A DNA stretch of 60,270 nucleotides, taken from contig NZ_WEKL01000054.1 in NCBI RefSeq assembly GCF_019295435.1, positions 1 to 60,270 on the forward strand, in the 5' to 3' direction. Below the pieces are notes generated by a model, which was not told where the DNA came from, ran no database searches, and worked only from the letters and a program-made list of their open reading frames with translations. A program made the position numbers and the translations under genes. This DNA comes from Aquimarina litoralis (lineage in GTDB: Bacteria > Bacteroidota > Bacteroidia > Flavobacteriales > Flavobacteriaceae). Of this stretch, positions 44,604-55,400 are shown one piece after another. Each line of letters opens with the position of its first letter. Position 1 is the first letter of the stretch.

Positions 44604-47096
44604 CTATTTTACAGGATCTAGTATTAAGGAAATCCTTTCTGCTGCATCTTGTAAATGATAACGAGTCATTCTATCAGATGTTCGTCCAATAGCATTTCTA
44701 ATATCACGTTGCAAGTTTCTCAATTCTGCTCTTACGATAGGCCTTATGTCACTCTGAGAAACATCTACATTTGTACGTCTTACAAAACGTCTAAAGCCCA
44801 TTGGTATTGGAGTTTGTTCTTTTGTCATTAATAATTCCAAACGCTCTATATAGGCTCTTTGAAGATTACGGCGGTATACATCTATTTTTGATCCTCTTCT
44901 TAATTCACTCCATAAACCAGTTCTCAATTCTGTCATAAGATCAATGAGTGTATAGGCGTTGCTTTTGTTTAAAGCTTCATTTTCAATTAGTCTAGCCATT
45001 CTTCCATAATCCAAAAGATTATTTAAAGTTCTTGTTTGGAAGTTTCTCAGGCGCTCAACACTTCCTGCAGATTCAATTTTATTAAAAATATTAGGATCTA
45101 ACAACCAATTTGGAGTGCTAAACAATTGTTCTTGTAAAAACTTCATTGCACGTTTTTGGTTGTCTTTGGTTACATGAGTATATACAGCACCTTCTTGATC
45201 ATAGGTTTTGAAGTATTCATATACGCCTCCAATATTAGAAGCAACATGACCCATGTATCTATTGAATTGGCCTAATACTTGTCTGTACATGGTTTCTAAA
45301 TCATTATAATTTTTACCATCTTCAGCGGTCCATTCAATTAAATTAGGAACAATTCTTTTTAGATTGGCAATTCCGTAAGTACTGGCTTTTACGGCATCAT
45401 CCCCAAGATCTTCTGTTTGAGAACTAGGATCTATAACTCCAAATTGTTGTCTTCCAAAACGGTATTTAGGATCATTTTGATGTTCTAAGATCCAGCTATC
45501 TAAAGTTTTCTTTTCTTCTTCTTCAGTAGTATCTAGAATAGGTCGATATCCCCATCGAATAGAGTGTTTATCATAAATTCCAATTTCAGGCATAAGAGCA
45601 ACATCTCCATCTCCAGGTTGTGCGATATAATTAAAACGAGCGTAATCCATTATAGAAGGAGCTGTTCCGTACTTTTTTGTGAATGCTGGATCTCGAAGTG
45701 ATTCTACAGGATATGCAACACTACTTCCCATATTATGTGGTAGTCCCAGGGTATGTCCAACTTCGTGTGCAGATACAAATCGAATTAATCTACCCATGAT
45801 TTCATCTTTAAAAGCAACTCCTCTGGCATCAGGGTTGATTGCTGCTGTTTGAACGAAAAACCAATTACGTAATAAAGTCATTACGTTATGATACCAATTG
45901 ATATCACTTTCTAATATTTCTCCTGATCTTGGATCACTTACATGCGGTCCATTTGCATTTGGAATAGGAGAAGCTAAATATCTTACCACAGAGTATCTAA
46001 CATCTTCAGGGCTCCAATCTGGATCTTCTTCTTTAGATGGAGGATCTTTGGCAATAATAGCATCTTTAAAACCTGCTTCTTCAAAAGCAACTTGCCAGTC
46101 TTCGATACCTTGTTTTATATATTTTCTCCATTTTTTTGGAGTAGCACGATCTATGTAATATACGATCTGCTTTTTTGGTACAACAAGTTCCCCTCTTTTA
46201 AATTTCTCAATATCTTCATCTTTTACTTCTAATCTCCATCTATCTAGATATCTAATAGTTTTACTCTCTTGAGCTTCTAGTCCATAATCAGTTTGTCCTC
46301 TAGCAAACCACCCTACTCGTTGATCGAATATTCTTCTTTTCATTGGAGTTTCTGGCAGTAAGATCATGGAATTACTCATTTCCATAGAAATGGTTCCTGT
46401 ACTTGCATTTGAAGGAGGAGCACCTGCAATATATGTTTTTACGTGTCGGGTTTCTATATTAAGAGGGTAACTTCTGATAGAATCTATATACGAAAGGTTC
46501 TGATCTAGTCGCGTAACTTTGTATTGTTTTCTTCTTGAAGCAGGGAAACCGATAGCTTTTACATCTTTTTTGAAAAGGTCAGTAACGTCAATTACTGTAG
46601 CATTATTCACAGAATCTTTATGAAAAGCCTTGATAGGAAATGAAAACAAAACAGGCTCAAAATTAGAGTTTTCTACGGCTTCATGAATAGGTAAAGAATC
46701 TGCAGCATATATTTGATGCGACACCACACGTAGTAGTACTTTTTTGTTTTTTCTCTGCCATCTAAGTACTTGAGTGTTTTGTTTTCCTCCTCCAAATCCG
46801 ATACCTGTAGCAGTTTTAGCGATTCGAGTTACCATCAACATTTCTCTATTAAAAAGAGAATCCGGTATTTCATAAAAATATTTGTCTTCGATGTTATGAA
46901 CAGTAAAGAGACCAGGATCACTTTTAGCCTTTTTTGTAATAACTTCATTATAAGGCTTAATGGCATTTTTATTTTTACTCGGTTTTTTAGCTGAAGCGGC
47001 AGCTGTCGGTTTTTTAGATTTTTTACTTTTTACAGAAGAACAACCTGATAGTGTAATGGTACATATCAGTAATAAATAGAACGTATTTTTGAGCAT
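44604..47096 (-). CDS. Zinc metalloprotease (DUF5117/DUF5118/DUF4953)
   Basis: 830 aa. Lipoprotein signal (TITLSGCSSVKS), DUF5118-like segment around 40-100, DUF5117 region, and metzincin-type zinc motif SAHEVGHTLGLPHNMGSS near 440, followed by Met-turn-like PSIMDYARFNYIAQ. The large C-terminal part ends LQDAAERISLILDPVK. A surface or periplasmic protease of an uncharacterised Bacteroidetes family. Confidence 0.88.
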   Translation of the reverse strand: MLKNTFYLLLICTITLSGCSSVKSKKSKKPTAAASAKKPSKNKNAIKPYNEVITKKAKSDPGLFTVHNIEDKYFYEIPDSLFNREMLMVTRIAKTATGIGFGGGKQNTQVLRWQRKNKKVLLRVVSHQIYAADSLPIHEAVENSNFEPVLFSFPIKAFHKDSVNNATVIDVTDLFKKDVKAIGFPASRRKQYKVTRLDQNLSYIDSIRSYPLNIETRHVKTYIAGAPPSNASTGTISMEMSNSMILLPETPMKRRIFDQRVGWFARGQTDYGLEAQESKTIRYLDRWRLEVKDEDIEKFKRGELVVPKKQIVYYIDRATPKKWRKYIKQGIEDWQVAFEEAGFKDAIIAKDPPSKEEDPDWSPEDVRYSVVRYLASPIPNANGPHVSDPRSGEILESDINWYHNVMTLLRNWFFVQTAAINPDARGVAFKDEIMGRLIRFVSAHEVGHTLGLPHNMGSSVAYPVESLRDPAFTKKYGTAPSIMDYARFNYIAQPGDGDVALMPEIGIYDKHSIRWGYRPILDTTEEEEKKTLDSWILEHQNDPKYRFGRQQFGVIDPSSQTEDLGDDAVKASTYGIANLKRIVPNLIEWTAEDGKNYNDLETMYRQVLGQFNRYMGHVASNIGGVYEYFKTYDQEGAVYTHVTKDNQKRAMKFLQEQLFSTPNWLLDPNIFNKIESAGSVERLRNFQTRTLNNLLDYGRMARLIENEALNKSNAYTLIDLMTELRTGLWSELRRGSKIDVYRRNLQRAYIERLELLMTKEQTPIPMGFRRFVRRTNVDVSQSDIRPIVRAELRNLQRDIRNAIGRTSDRMTRYHLQDAAERISLILDPVK

Positions 47097-47207
47097 GTGT
47101 TATTTTTTTATCGGCCGAAGATAAAGAAATAACTAGGCGTTGTGAGTGAAAAGAAAGTTAAAACCTTATTTTAAAGATATTTTAACCATATTACTGATCT
47201 CTATAGC

Positions 47208-49184
47208 TTAAGACGCTTTTGGAAGTGTTATACAGAATGTACTTCCTTCTCCAAGAATGCTTTTTACTTTGATTTCACCTTGATTCAGTTCTACTAATTC
47301 TTTACATATTTTTAAACCTAAACCTGTACCAGCTTCTTGCTGAGTTCCTTTAGTCGTAAAGGTGTCTTCAGAAAATAATTTTTTGATGTTTTCCTTTGGA
47401 ATTCCAACACCTGTATCTTGAAAATAAATTTCAAAGTGTTTTTCTTTTTCTTCAGATAGTAATGTAATGGAGTCTCCTGGTTTACAGAATTTAATAGCAT
47501 TTGCTAAAAGATTTTGTGATACTATTGAAAACATATCTTTATCGGCGTATACCAAAGTAGCATCCAATTGATTGTTTAATTGAATATTTTTTCGAGCTGC
47601 TTTAGGTTCAAAAAAGCTAAATTTATTTTGTATTACGTCTTTTATATTAAACGTAGTAGGTTTGGCATTTAATTCATTCATCTGAGATTTAGACCAATTC
47701 AATAAATTATTCAACATAATTGAAGTTTGATGCGTCCGATTGGAAAGTAAAGGCACAATTTCTTCAAATTCTTCTTTAGATATTGCATTTTCCTTTAATA
47801 GATTTAAAGTTCCATCAAGGCCGTGTATTTCATTTTTTAGATCATGAGAAATGATAGAAAATAGTTTGTTTTTGACTTGATTCGATTCATTTAATTCTGC
47901 TATATATCGTTTTCTTTCTTTTCTAGTTTTTATGATAAAGAATAAGAATATGGCACCCATGATCAACATTCCTACACTGATAAATGTGAATATTCGATAT
48001 TTAAATAATTCTCCTTGTGTTTTTAATTCCTGTTTTTCTTTTTCTTCGAGAAGTTTGAGCTGTTCTAATTCGGATTTGAATCGAACTTCTGCTTTAGAAA
48101 TTTTTTCGGTAGTTTCGTTGATAGAAGTTTGATCGGCTATCTGTTGGTATTTTTTTTGCCAGATAAATGCGGATGCAAAGTTGTTTCTAGCAGAATCCAA
48201 GGTGGCAGAGTTTCTATAATTGGTTAAAAGAAGGGGTGGAATATCTAATCTTAATAATTCTTTTCGAGCTTCAGCTAAAAGATTTTCTGCTTCATCGTAG
48301 TTTTTAAGCTTGATTGCGATCTCCCCTAACTGTTGTTTTATATTTGCAGCCACTCTAAAGTTTTGTGCCTGTACAGCATTGCAATAGGAAGAATCGTAAT
48401 ATTTTTTAGATTTTTCGTATTCTTTGTTTGCTTTATAAAGATTAGCTAATCTGGTATACGCCATAGCTTTGTCTAAAGTTCGGTTATTTTTCTTGCTAAC
48501 TTCTAAAGCTTCATTAATTAGTTTTTTAGCTTCATCGATTTTACCGATATCTATATAGATCAATGCTAAATTGTTTAATGCTGATCCTATTTTATTTGGT
48601 CTAAATTTTTTCTTTAAAACTATGGACTTCTTATAGTATTCTTCAGCAAGTTCATAATTATCGATATCAGAATAAATATTGGCTAGATTATTATATAAAC
48701 TCGATAAAACTAAGCTATCCTTTATACGTTCGAAATATAGGTTTGCTTCTAAGATATGGTCTATTGCTTTTTCTGAATTCCCTCTTCCTTGTTCTATGGT
48801 GGATTTATTATTATGAATAATAGCTAAGCCTCTTTGATAGTTTGCCTTTTCAAAATAAGTAGCGGCCTTATCGTAATTATAAAAAGCTTTGATATGTTGC
48901 TGAGTAAGATTATGTATATTTCCTATATGTTGGTATGTATTTCCTATACCTTTATCATATTGTATGTTACTAGATACTGCCAGAAGCTTTTGCTCATAAG
49001 ACAATGCTACTTCATATTCTTCTTGTCTCCACATTCTTTCAAAGAATTTCATGGCTTTGTCAAATGTAACAGAATCTTTTTGGGTTGTAATCAATGGAAG
49101 AATACTATCTAAAGATTTTTGTTGAGAAAAACAGTCACTACTCCCAATGATGACGAGACATAAGATAACGATGGTTTTTTTCAT
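47208..49184 (-). CDS. TPR-containing hybrid-less sensor histidine kinase
   Basis: 658 aa from MKKTIVILCLVIIG (ATG at 49184, a proper signal peptide; the ATG six codons earlier is less likely). About seven periplasmic TPRs (DNYELAEEYYKKSIVLKKK and others), transmembrane helix IFTFISVGMLIMGAIFLFFI near 395, HisKA box FSIISHDLKNEIHGLDGTL and HATPase with N box NLLANAIKF, G boxes DTGVGIPKENI and GTGLGLKICKELV. No receiver domain and no adjacent response regulator. Confidence 0.88.
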   Translation of the reverse strand: MKKTIVILCLVIIGSSDCFSQQKSLDSILPLITTQKDSVTFDKAMKFFERMWRQEEYEVALSYEQKLLAVSSNIQYDKGIGNTYQHIGNIHNLTQQHIKAFYNYDKAATYFEKANYQRGLAIIHNNKSTIEQGRGNSEKAIDHILEANLYFERIKDSLVLSSLYNNLANIYSDIDNYELAEEYYKKSIVLKKKFRPNKIGSALNNLALIYIDIGKIDEAKKLINEALEVSKKNNRTLDKAMAYTRLANLYKANKEYEKSKKYYDSSYCNAVQAQNFRVAANIKQQLGEIAIKLKNYDEAENLLAEARKELLRLDIPPLLLTNYRNSATLDSARNNFASAFIWQKKYQQIADQTSINETTEKISKAEVRFKSELEQLKLLEEKEKQELKTQGELFKYRIFTFISVGMLIMGAIFLFFIIKTRKERKRYIAELNESNQVKNKLFSIISHDLKNEIHGLDGTLNLLKENAISKEEFEEIVPLLSNRTHQTSIMLNNLLNWSKSQMNELNAKPTTFNIKDVIQNKFSFFEPKAARKNIQLNNQLDATLVYADKDMFSIVSQNLLANAIKFCKPGDSITLLSEEKEKHFEIYFQDTGVGIPKENIKKLFSEDTFTTKGTQQEAGTGLGLKICKELVELNQGEIKVKSILGEGSTFCITLPKAS

Positions 49185-49433
49185 AAGTATTATTTTGGGC
49201 AAGTAGATGAAAAACTATCTACATCTACAAAATACACAAAAATGAATTTAAAAAACAAATATAGTAATCTAATTCTTACAAAATTGATTCATTTTTTGAT
49301 ATTTTGTAACAATTCGTACTTTATTTTAGTATTTATTGCTTTTTATCTGATAATATCGTTGGTTGTTCAAGTTGGAATATATGTATGGATATTTAGAAGG
49401 TATATTTTATTTCTTCATAAGTAAATGTCATTA

Positions 49434-51404
49434 TTAGTTTTCGGTTACTATAAATTCACTTCTCCGGTTTTGTTGATGTTTTTCTTTACTACAACGAACC
49501 CCATTGCTACAGCTATTCTTCAATAATGTTTCTCCATATCCTCGACTTTTTATTCGGCTTGGATCGATACCTTTACTAATGATATAGTTTGCAGTTGCTG
49601 TGGCTCTTTTTGAAGATAATTTGAGGTTATAGGCATCACTACCCTTGCTATCGGTATGTGATCCGATTTCTATTTTTAATGTAGGATATTCCTTGAGATA
49701 GGTAACAACTTTGTCTAATTCCAGTGCTGTTTTTCCTAGTATCAAAGCTTTGTTAGAGGCAAAATAAATCGGTTGGAGCTGTAGTAATTTTGCAAGATCT
49801 ATTCCTGTTTCTGGAGCATCTATTTCTAATAAAAAATCTTTACTTACTATAGGACTATCTTTGTTAGTGTTTACAGTTATAGCGATAGGATTATACTTTT
49901 CTCTTTTTATTTGAAAGTTATAGTTTTTGTTATTGCAGTCTACAGGAATGGAAAAAGATCCGTCAACATTTGTTTTTCCTTCAAATATTATTTCTTGATC
50001 TTGATTGATTACTTTTATTTCTGTGTCAGCTAAAATTTCTTTGGATTTTTGATCTTTCACGACTCCATTAATAGTTCCAATACAGTCTACCACCAGTTCT
50101 TTAGTTTGGGTGATATTGTATATGTCGTCATCTCCTCTTCCTCCTCCACGATTCGAAGCAAAATATCCTTTTTTGGTGTCATCATTAATTATGAAAGTAA
50201 CATCGTCATAATTACTATTTATAGGCTTTCCTATATTATAGACCTTCTTTTCTGGAGAAGTTGTATTTACGACAAAAATATCTAATCCGCCAAGTCCTAG
50301 ATGGCCATCAGAAGCAAAATATAACATTCCTGACTTGCTAATAAAGGGAAAAGTATCTCTTCCTTCTGTATTTATTTCTGGTCCTAAATTTTTTGGTTCA
50401 GAATAACTTCCGTCTTCATTAATCTCAACTACATAAAGATCGGATTCACCATAACCTCCTGGCATGTCAGAGGCAAAATAGAGTTTTTTTTCATCGAAAC
50501 TTAGTGTCGGATGCGCTACTGAATATTGGTCGTTATTAAAAGAAAGCTCTTCAGGTTGAGACCATTTTTGTTGATCAGTTTTAAAGGCTTTAAAAATTTT
50601 CAGTCGATTGATTCCTAATGAATCCTTTTTAGAAGTTCCTTTATGAATATTATTACGAGTAAAATATATGATAGAGCCATCCTTTGAAAATGATGAGGTA
50701 GATTCATGAAGGCGAGAACTCAGTTTTTTTGCAAATTCTTTAGAAAATGAGATGTCCAAAGAATCGTCGTTTATACTTTGGAACAATCCTAAATATGATT
50801 GTTCTGTCCACGCATTTTGTCTTGAAAGACTTTTTCTTTTGCCTCTTGAAGAGGAAAAAACAAGTTCATTAAGATAGAAAGAAGGAGCAAAATCTGTAAA
50901 TGCGGAGTTGTTTTTAAAATTACTGATTTCGTATCTACCAGATTGTTTTTCACTATCCTCTAAATACTTAGGGTTTACTTCTAATCTTTTGCTTCGGGAG
51001 TCTTGTACGTTTAATTCTTTAGCGAGCGCTATTAATCTGTTTGCTTCATCGTATTCCTTTAAATGTTTGTAGCATTGTGCGGTTCTATAATAGTATTCTG
51101 GCTGCAGTTCTTCAACAATAACACTATCATTTATCTGCTCGATTCGGTATGCTAACATTCTTTTATACCATTTTCCAGCGTTTTCAAGATCAGAATTGTA
51201 ATAATAGGCATCTGCTAGTTTTTGATAAACTTCTAACGAACCTTTTCCCTGATTTATAACACTCTTGTATGAATCGATAGCCTCTATGTATGCAAAGTCA
51301 TCAAAACGTTTGTTAGCTTTTTTTAAAGTAGTGTTTTGAGAAAACAAAAATGTAGGAATAAGTAAGAGGATACTTATGGTATAAAGAATTCTATGAATCA
51401 TCAT
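49434..51404 (-). CDS. OmpA-family protein with TPR and PD40 repeats
   Basis: 656 aa. Signal peptide, TPR-like helices to about 135, PD40/WD40-like beta-propeller motifs (HPTLSFDEKKLYFASDMPGGYGESDLYVV, GMLYFASDGHLGLGGLDIFVV), a carboxypeptidase-regulatory-like domain, and a C-terminal OmpA domain (IEIGSHTDSKGSDAYNLKLS) that anchors to peptidoglycan. Third gene of the adhesin-PorP-OmpA unit typical of T9SS/gliding loci. Confidence 0.88.
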   Translation of the reverse strand: MMIHRILYTISILLLIPTFLFSQNTTLKKANKRFDDFAYIEAIDSYKSVINQGKGSLEVYQKLADAYYYNSDLENAGKWYKRMLAYRIEQINDSVIVEELQPEYYYRTAQCYKHLKEYDEANRLIALAKELNVQDSRSKRLEVNPKYLEDSEKQSGRYEISNFKNNSAFTDFAPSFYLNELVFSSSRGKRKSLSRQNAWTEQSYLGLFQSINDDSLDISFSKEFAKKLSSRLHESTSSFSKDGSIIYFTRNNIHKGTSKKDSLGINRLKIFKAFKTDQQKWSQPEELSFNNDQYSVAHPTLSFDEKKLYFASDMPGGYGESDLYVVEINEDGSYSEPKNLGPEINTEGRDTFPFISKSGMLYFASDGHLGLGGLDIFVVNTTSPEKKVYNIGKPINSNYDDVTFIINDDTKKGYFASNRGGGRGDDDIYNITQTKELVVDCIGTINGVVKDQKSKEILADTEIKVINQDQEIIFEGKTNVDGSFSIPVDCNNKNYNFQIKREKYNPIAITVNTNKDSPIVSKDFLLEIDAPETGIDLAKLLQLQPIYFASNKALILGKTALELDKVVTYLKEYPTLKIEIGSHTDSKGSDAYNLKLSSKRATATANYIISKGIDPSRIKSRGYGETLLKNSCSNGVRCSKEKHQQNRRSEFIVTEN

Positions 51405-51424
51405 TTTTATTCGTTTTTGTTTTG

Positions 51425-52372
51425 TTAGAAAAATCTAGGATATAAGACACGTTCTTTTTTCTTGAAAATTTCATAGCGTAAGAAAAATTCATAAGATCCT
51501 GAATTGAATTCGGTATTTCCTAAAGCTGTAGTTTCCCAATCATAAGCAAAACCAAGCATCAGTTTATTGGTGATTTGAAACCCTGCTAAACCACTAAGCG
51601 CTGCACTCCATCTATATGCCACTCCTAATGTAAGCTTATCATAAAATAAGAAATTTGCCGAAGCATCTACTTGAAGTGGCGATCCACCAACGACTTTTCC
51701 TAATATGGCGGGTTTCAGTTTTAAATAATCATTGATATCGAATACAAATCCTAACATCATATAATAGTTAATTCTTTCGGCAGCCAAAAAAGAAGAAGCG
51801 GTATTGTCATTTGAAGATTCGTTAAAATGTTTTGTACGAAGTAGGTTAGGTGCTGAAATTCCTGCATAAAATTTTGGAGTATAATAGTACATACCTATTC
51901 CGATATTGGGAGAGAATTTGTTGTCAATATTAGTGTCTAGAAGGATGTCTGAGGTTGAGTATTGATTTAATCGATCAAAATTAACATCAAGCAAATGTCC
52001 TCCTGCTTTTACTCCAAAAGCTAATTTTCCTTGATCAGAGGTGTTTATCGTATAAGAAAAGTCAATATCTATATAAGTTTCCTGTGTAGGACCAATTTTA
52101 TCATTTACTATCGATAATCCAAGTCCTACTTTTTCAGAAGGACCAATAGGAGAATGAATATTTAAAGTTTGAGTAACTGGAGCTCCATTAATACCTACCC
52201 ATTGATCTCTGTATAGGCCGGCAATACTGATCGCATTTCTGGATCCTGCATATGCCGGATTGATGCTGATGGTATTATACATATATTGGGTATACTGAGC
52301 ATCCTGCTGCGCTTGTATATCAAGTATAAAAACAGAATACAATAGAATGCTTAATAAATATATTTTTTTCAT
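51425..52372 (-). CDS. PorP/SprF-family type IX secretion membrane protein
   Basis: 315 aa from the ATG at 52372 (MKKIYLLSILLYSVF, signal peptide ending IQA). PorP/SprF hallmarks: QDAQYTQYMYNTISINPAYAGSRN, LYRDQWVGINGAPVTQTL, and a barrel of amphipathic strands. SprF-like proteins help attach or secrete the giant adhesin encoded directly upstream. Confidence 0.9.
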   Translation of the reverse strand: MKKIYLLSILLYSVFILDIQAQQDAQYTQYMYNTISINPAYAGSRNAISIAGLYRDQWVGINGAPVTQTLNIHSPIGPSEKVGLGLSIVNDKIGPTQETYIDIDFSYTINTSDQGKLAFGVKAGGHLLDVNFDRLNQYSTSDILLDTNIDNKFSPNIGIGMYYYTPKFYAGISAPNLLRTKHFNESSNDNTASSFLAAERINYYMMLGFVFDINDYLKLKPAILGKVVGGSPLQVDASANFLFYDKLTLGVAYRWSAALSGLAGFQITNKLMLGFAYDWETTALGNTEFNSGSYEFFLRYEIFKKKERVLYPRFF

Positions 52373-52426
52373 AAAATGCTTATTGCTAAAAAGAATCATA
52401 AGAATATTCATCAGTTAGAGATATTA

Positions 52427-55400
52427 CTATCGATTGATATATAAATATCCAGTTCTTGTTTTTGATACTCCCGACGTATTTTTGTAAACGAGTACATAGA
52501 AATAGGTGCCAACAGGAAGCTGACGTTCTTGACTTACCGTTACTCTACCATTAGATTCTCCTGTGAAATACTGTTGATTTTGACCATAACCAATTGCATC
52601 ATAAACTAATACACCCCATCTATTGAATATTTTAAGTTCATTATCTGGGAAGTTTTCGATATTTCTTATGATGAATACATCATTATTTCCATCTCCATTT
52701 GGAGTAACTGCATTAAATACTTCTAAATCATCTTCTGCACTCGGATCAGAATTATTTGGTTCTAAATAATCAGGAGTCCCATCACCATCAGAATCAAAAG
52801 CGTCATCTGACACCATATCACCATTAGGGTCTGGATTTTCATCTTCAGTGAGTATTCCGTCATTGTCGTCATCGATGTCTTGGAAATCATCCATTCCATC
52901 GCCGTCAGTATCTTGTGGATTATAATTTACGATTCCATTATCTGGATCGTCTTGTACTTGATCTGGTATTCCATCATCACCAAATGGACCGTCGATAGCT
53001 CCATCCCCGTCGCTATCTATTCCATCATGTCCTGCTTCGATATAATCGTAAATACCATCACCATCAGCATCTAGATCCAGACTATCGATAATTCCATCAT
53101 TATCTGTATCCAAGAAAGGATCTCCGTTTTGTTCTTCGATATCTGTGATTCCATCATTATCATCATCCAGATCGAAAATATTAGGCAGGCCATCTCCATC
53201 GGTATCTAAGTAACTTATTGTTGGGTCATCCGGATCTCCGTCATTATCTACATCAATATCAGAACTATCATTTGGATCATCTGAGTCTTCAATAATAGTG
53301 ATCGTGGAATTTGGAATGGAAGCATTTGCAAAAGCTATGTTTTCTACAAAGCCATTGATCATATCTTGTTCTGCAATGATATGTGTTGCAGTTACAATAA
53401 ATGTTTCTCCAGGACTTAGTGTTGGTACAGAAGTAGGATCATTTAATACTGCATTTGGATCAATTACATTTACATTTAAAAGGGTTACATTTCCTGTATT
53501 AGTAATCGTGATTGTATAGTTAAGAATATCACCAATTTCAGTATAAGTATCACTATCCACTGTTTTTAGAATATCGATTGTGCCTAATTGCGGAGTTGAT
53601 GTAACCGTAGGATCATCAGGATCTCCATCGCCGTTGGTGTCGTTATCCGTTGGATTATTAGGATCATCAGAGTCATCTGTGATGATACCTCCATTTGTAT
53701 CCTCTGCCGTCGCTGTAGCTATATTGGTAACAGATCCTGTATCTAAATCTTGTTGTGTTATCGTATGAGCGGCTATTACCGTTACCGTTTCACCAGGAAG
53801 TAGTGTAGCTATGTTATCAGGTATTATACTTCCGACGTCTGCGTTGGTATCAGAAATATTGATGTTATTTAATGTTACGTTACCTGCATTAGTAACTTGT
53901 AGTGTATATGTAATCACTTCACCCACAGTATCCCACAGCCCATCTGGAGCATTATCTGCTGCTTTAGTCAAACTTAGAGATGGTGTTTGATTTAGGTCTG
54001 TATTTGTGATATCATCAGGGTCTCCATCTCCATCGGTATCTATATTCATGGGGTTGTTTGGATCATCAGAGATATCGATTACCAGATTTCCTGACGGACC
54101 AACTGCTTCAACAATAGCCGTATTAGATACAGTACCATTATCAAGATCAGCTTGGGTAATAGTGTGTATGGCAGAAGCTGTGATTGTTTCTCCAGGAAGC
54201 AGGATAGTAATGTTTTGTGGGGTAATGCTACCAGCATCGGCATTATTATCCGTGATATTAATATTAGTAAGGGTTGTGTTTCCCGTATTTGTTATTACAA
54301 TTGAATAATTAATTTGCTCTCCAACAGAATCATAAGTCCCGTCCACTGCTGGAAGGGATTCTTTACTAATTGTGATCCCACTTTGTACTGTAAATGTTGT
54401 TACTGTATCATCATCTGGATTTCCGTCGTTATTATCGTCTTGATCAGTTGTGTTTGTAGGATCATCAGAGTTATCAGTAATTGTATTTCCATTAGGGTCC
54501 TGACCAGAAACAACTGCTGAGTTTGTGATACTTCCAGAATCTACATCAAACTGAGTAATTATATAAGTAGCGGAGAATGTGGTGGTGTCACTTTGTCCAG
54601 GAATTAGATCTATTGGACCACCTGTTACATTTACTAAGGGATCATTAATTACGATATCAGTAATTGTAGTGTTTCCTGAGTTGATTACCTCAAAAGTATA
54701 GGTGATGGTTTCTCCAACTTGAGCAAACCCATCATTATTTGTATCATTAAACGTTCCTATCTTTAATAAAGTCAACTCTGGGTTTCTGACAAGATCGGTT
54801 ACTGTTGGGTCATCTGGATCTCCGTCTCCATCTAAATCCTCATTGTTAGGGTTATCAGGATCATCCGAAAAATCGCTAACATCTGTTATGATTCCGCCAT
54901 CGTCATCTTCACCAGTAACTAAAGCGCTATTGGTAAGATTTCCTGAGTCTATATCAGATTGTTGAATCGTATATAAAGCAGTAAAACTAGTATTGTCTAC
55001 TTGAGCTGGGTTTAAAGTAATAGGACCTCCCATTACTGGAACAATTGGGTCTGTAATGGTAATATTTGTAATCGTTACATTTCCTGTATTTCTTACATCA
55101 AATGTGTATGAAATGGTTTCACCAGCTTGTGGAATTCCATCTCCATTTTCATCATTAAAGTTTGCTGTTTTAAATAACGTAAGTTCTGGATCTCTTGCTA
55201 AAGTGGTAACTGTTGGGTCGTTATCATCTGCAGTAGTTGGGTCATCAGAGGTATCACTCACGGATCCTCCACTAGGATCAGAACCAGAACCTGTAGCAGT
55301 ATTTATAACTTCTCCTGCATTTACATCAGATTGTAATAAGATATAAGTTCCTGTAAAGGTAGTGTTATCTGTCTGTCCTGGAGCTAGATCGATAGGTCCT

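Noticed and set aside
49242-49424. 60-aa hydrophobic plus-strand frame in the gap before the TPR kinase
   Set aside because: AT-rich sequence gives hydrophobic codons by chance; no start context or family resemblance.
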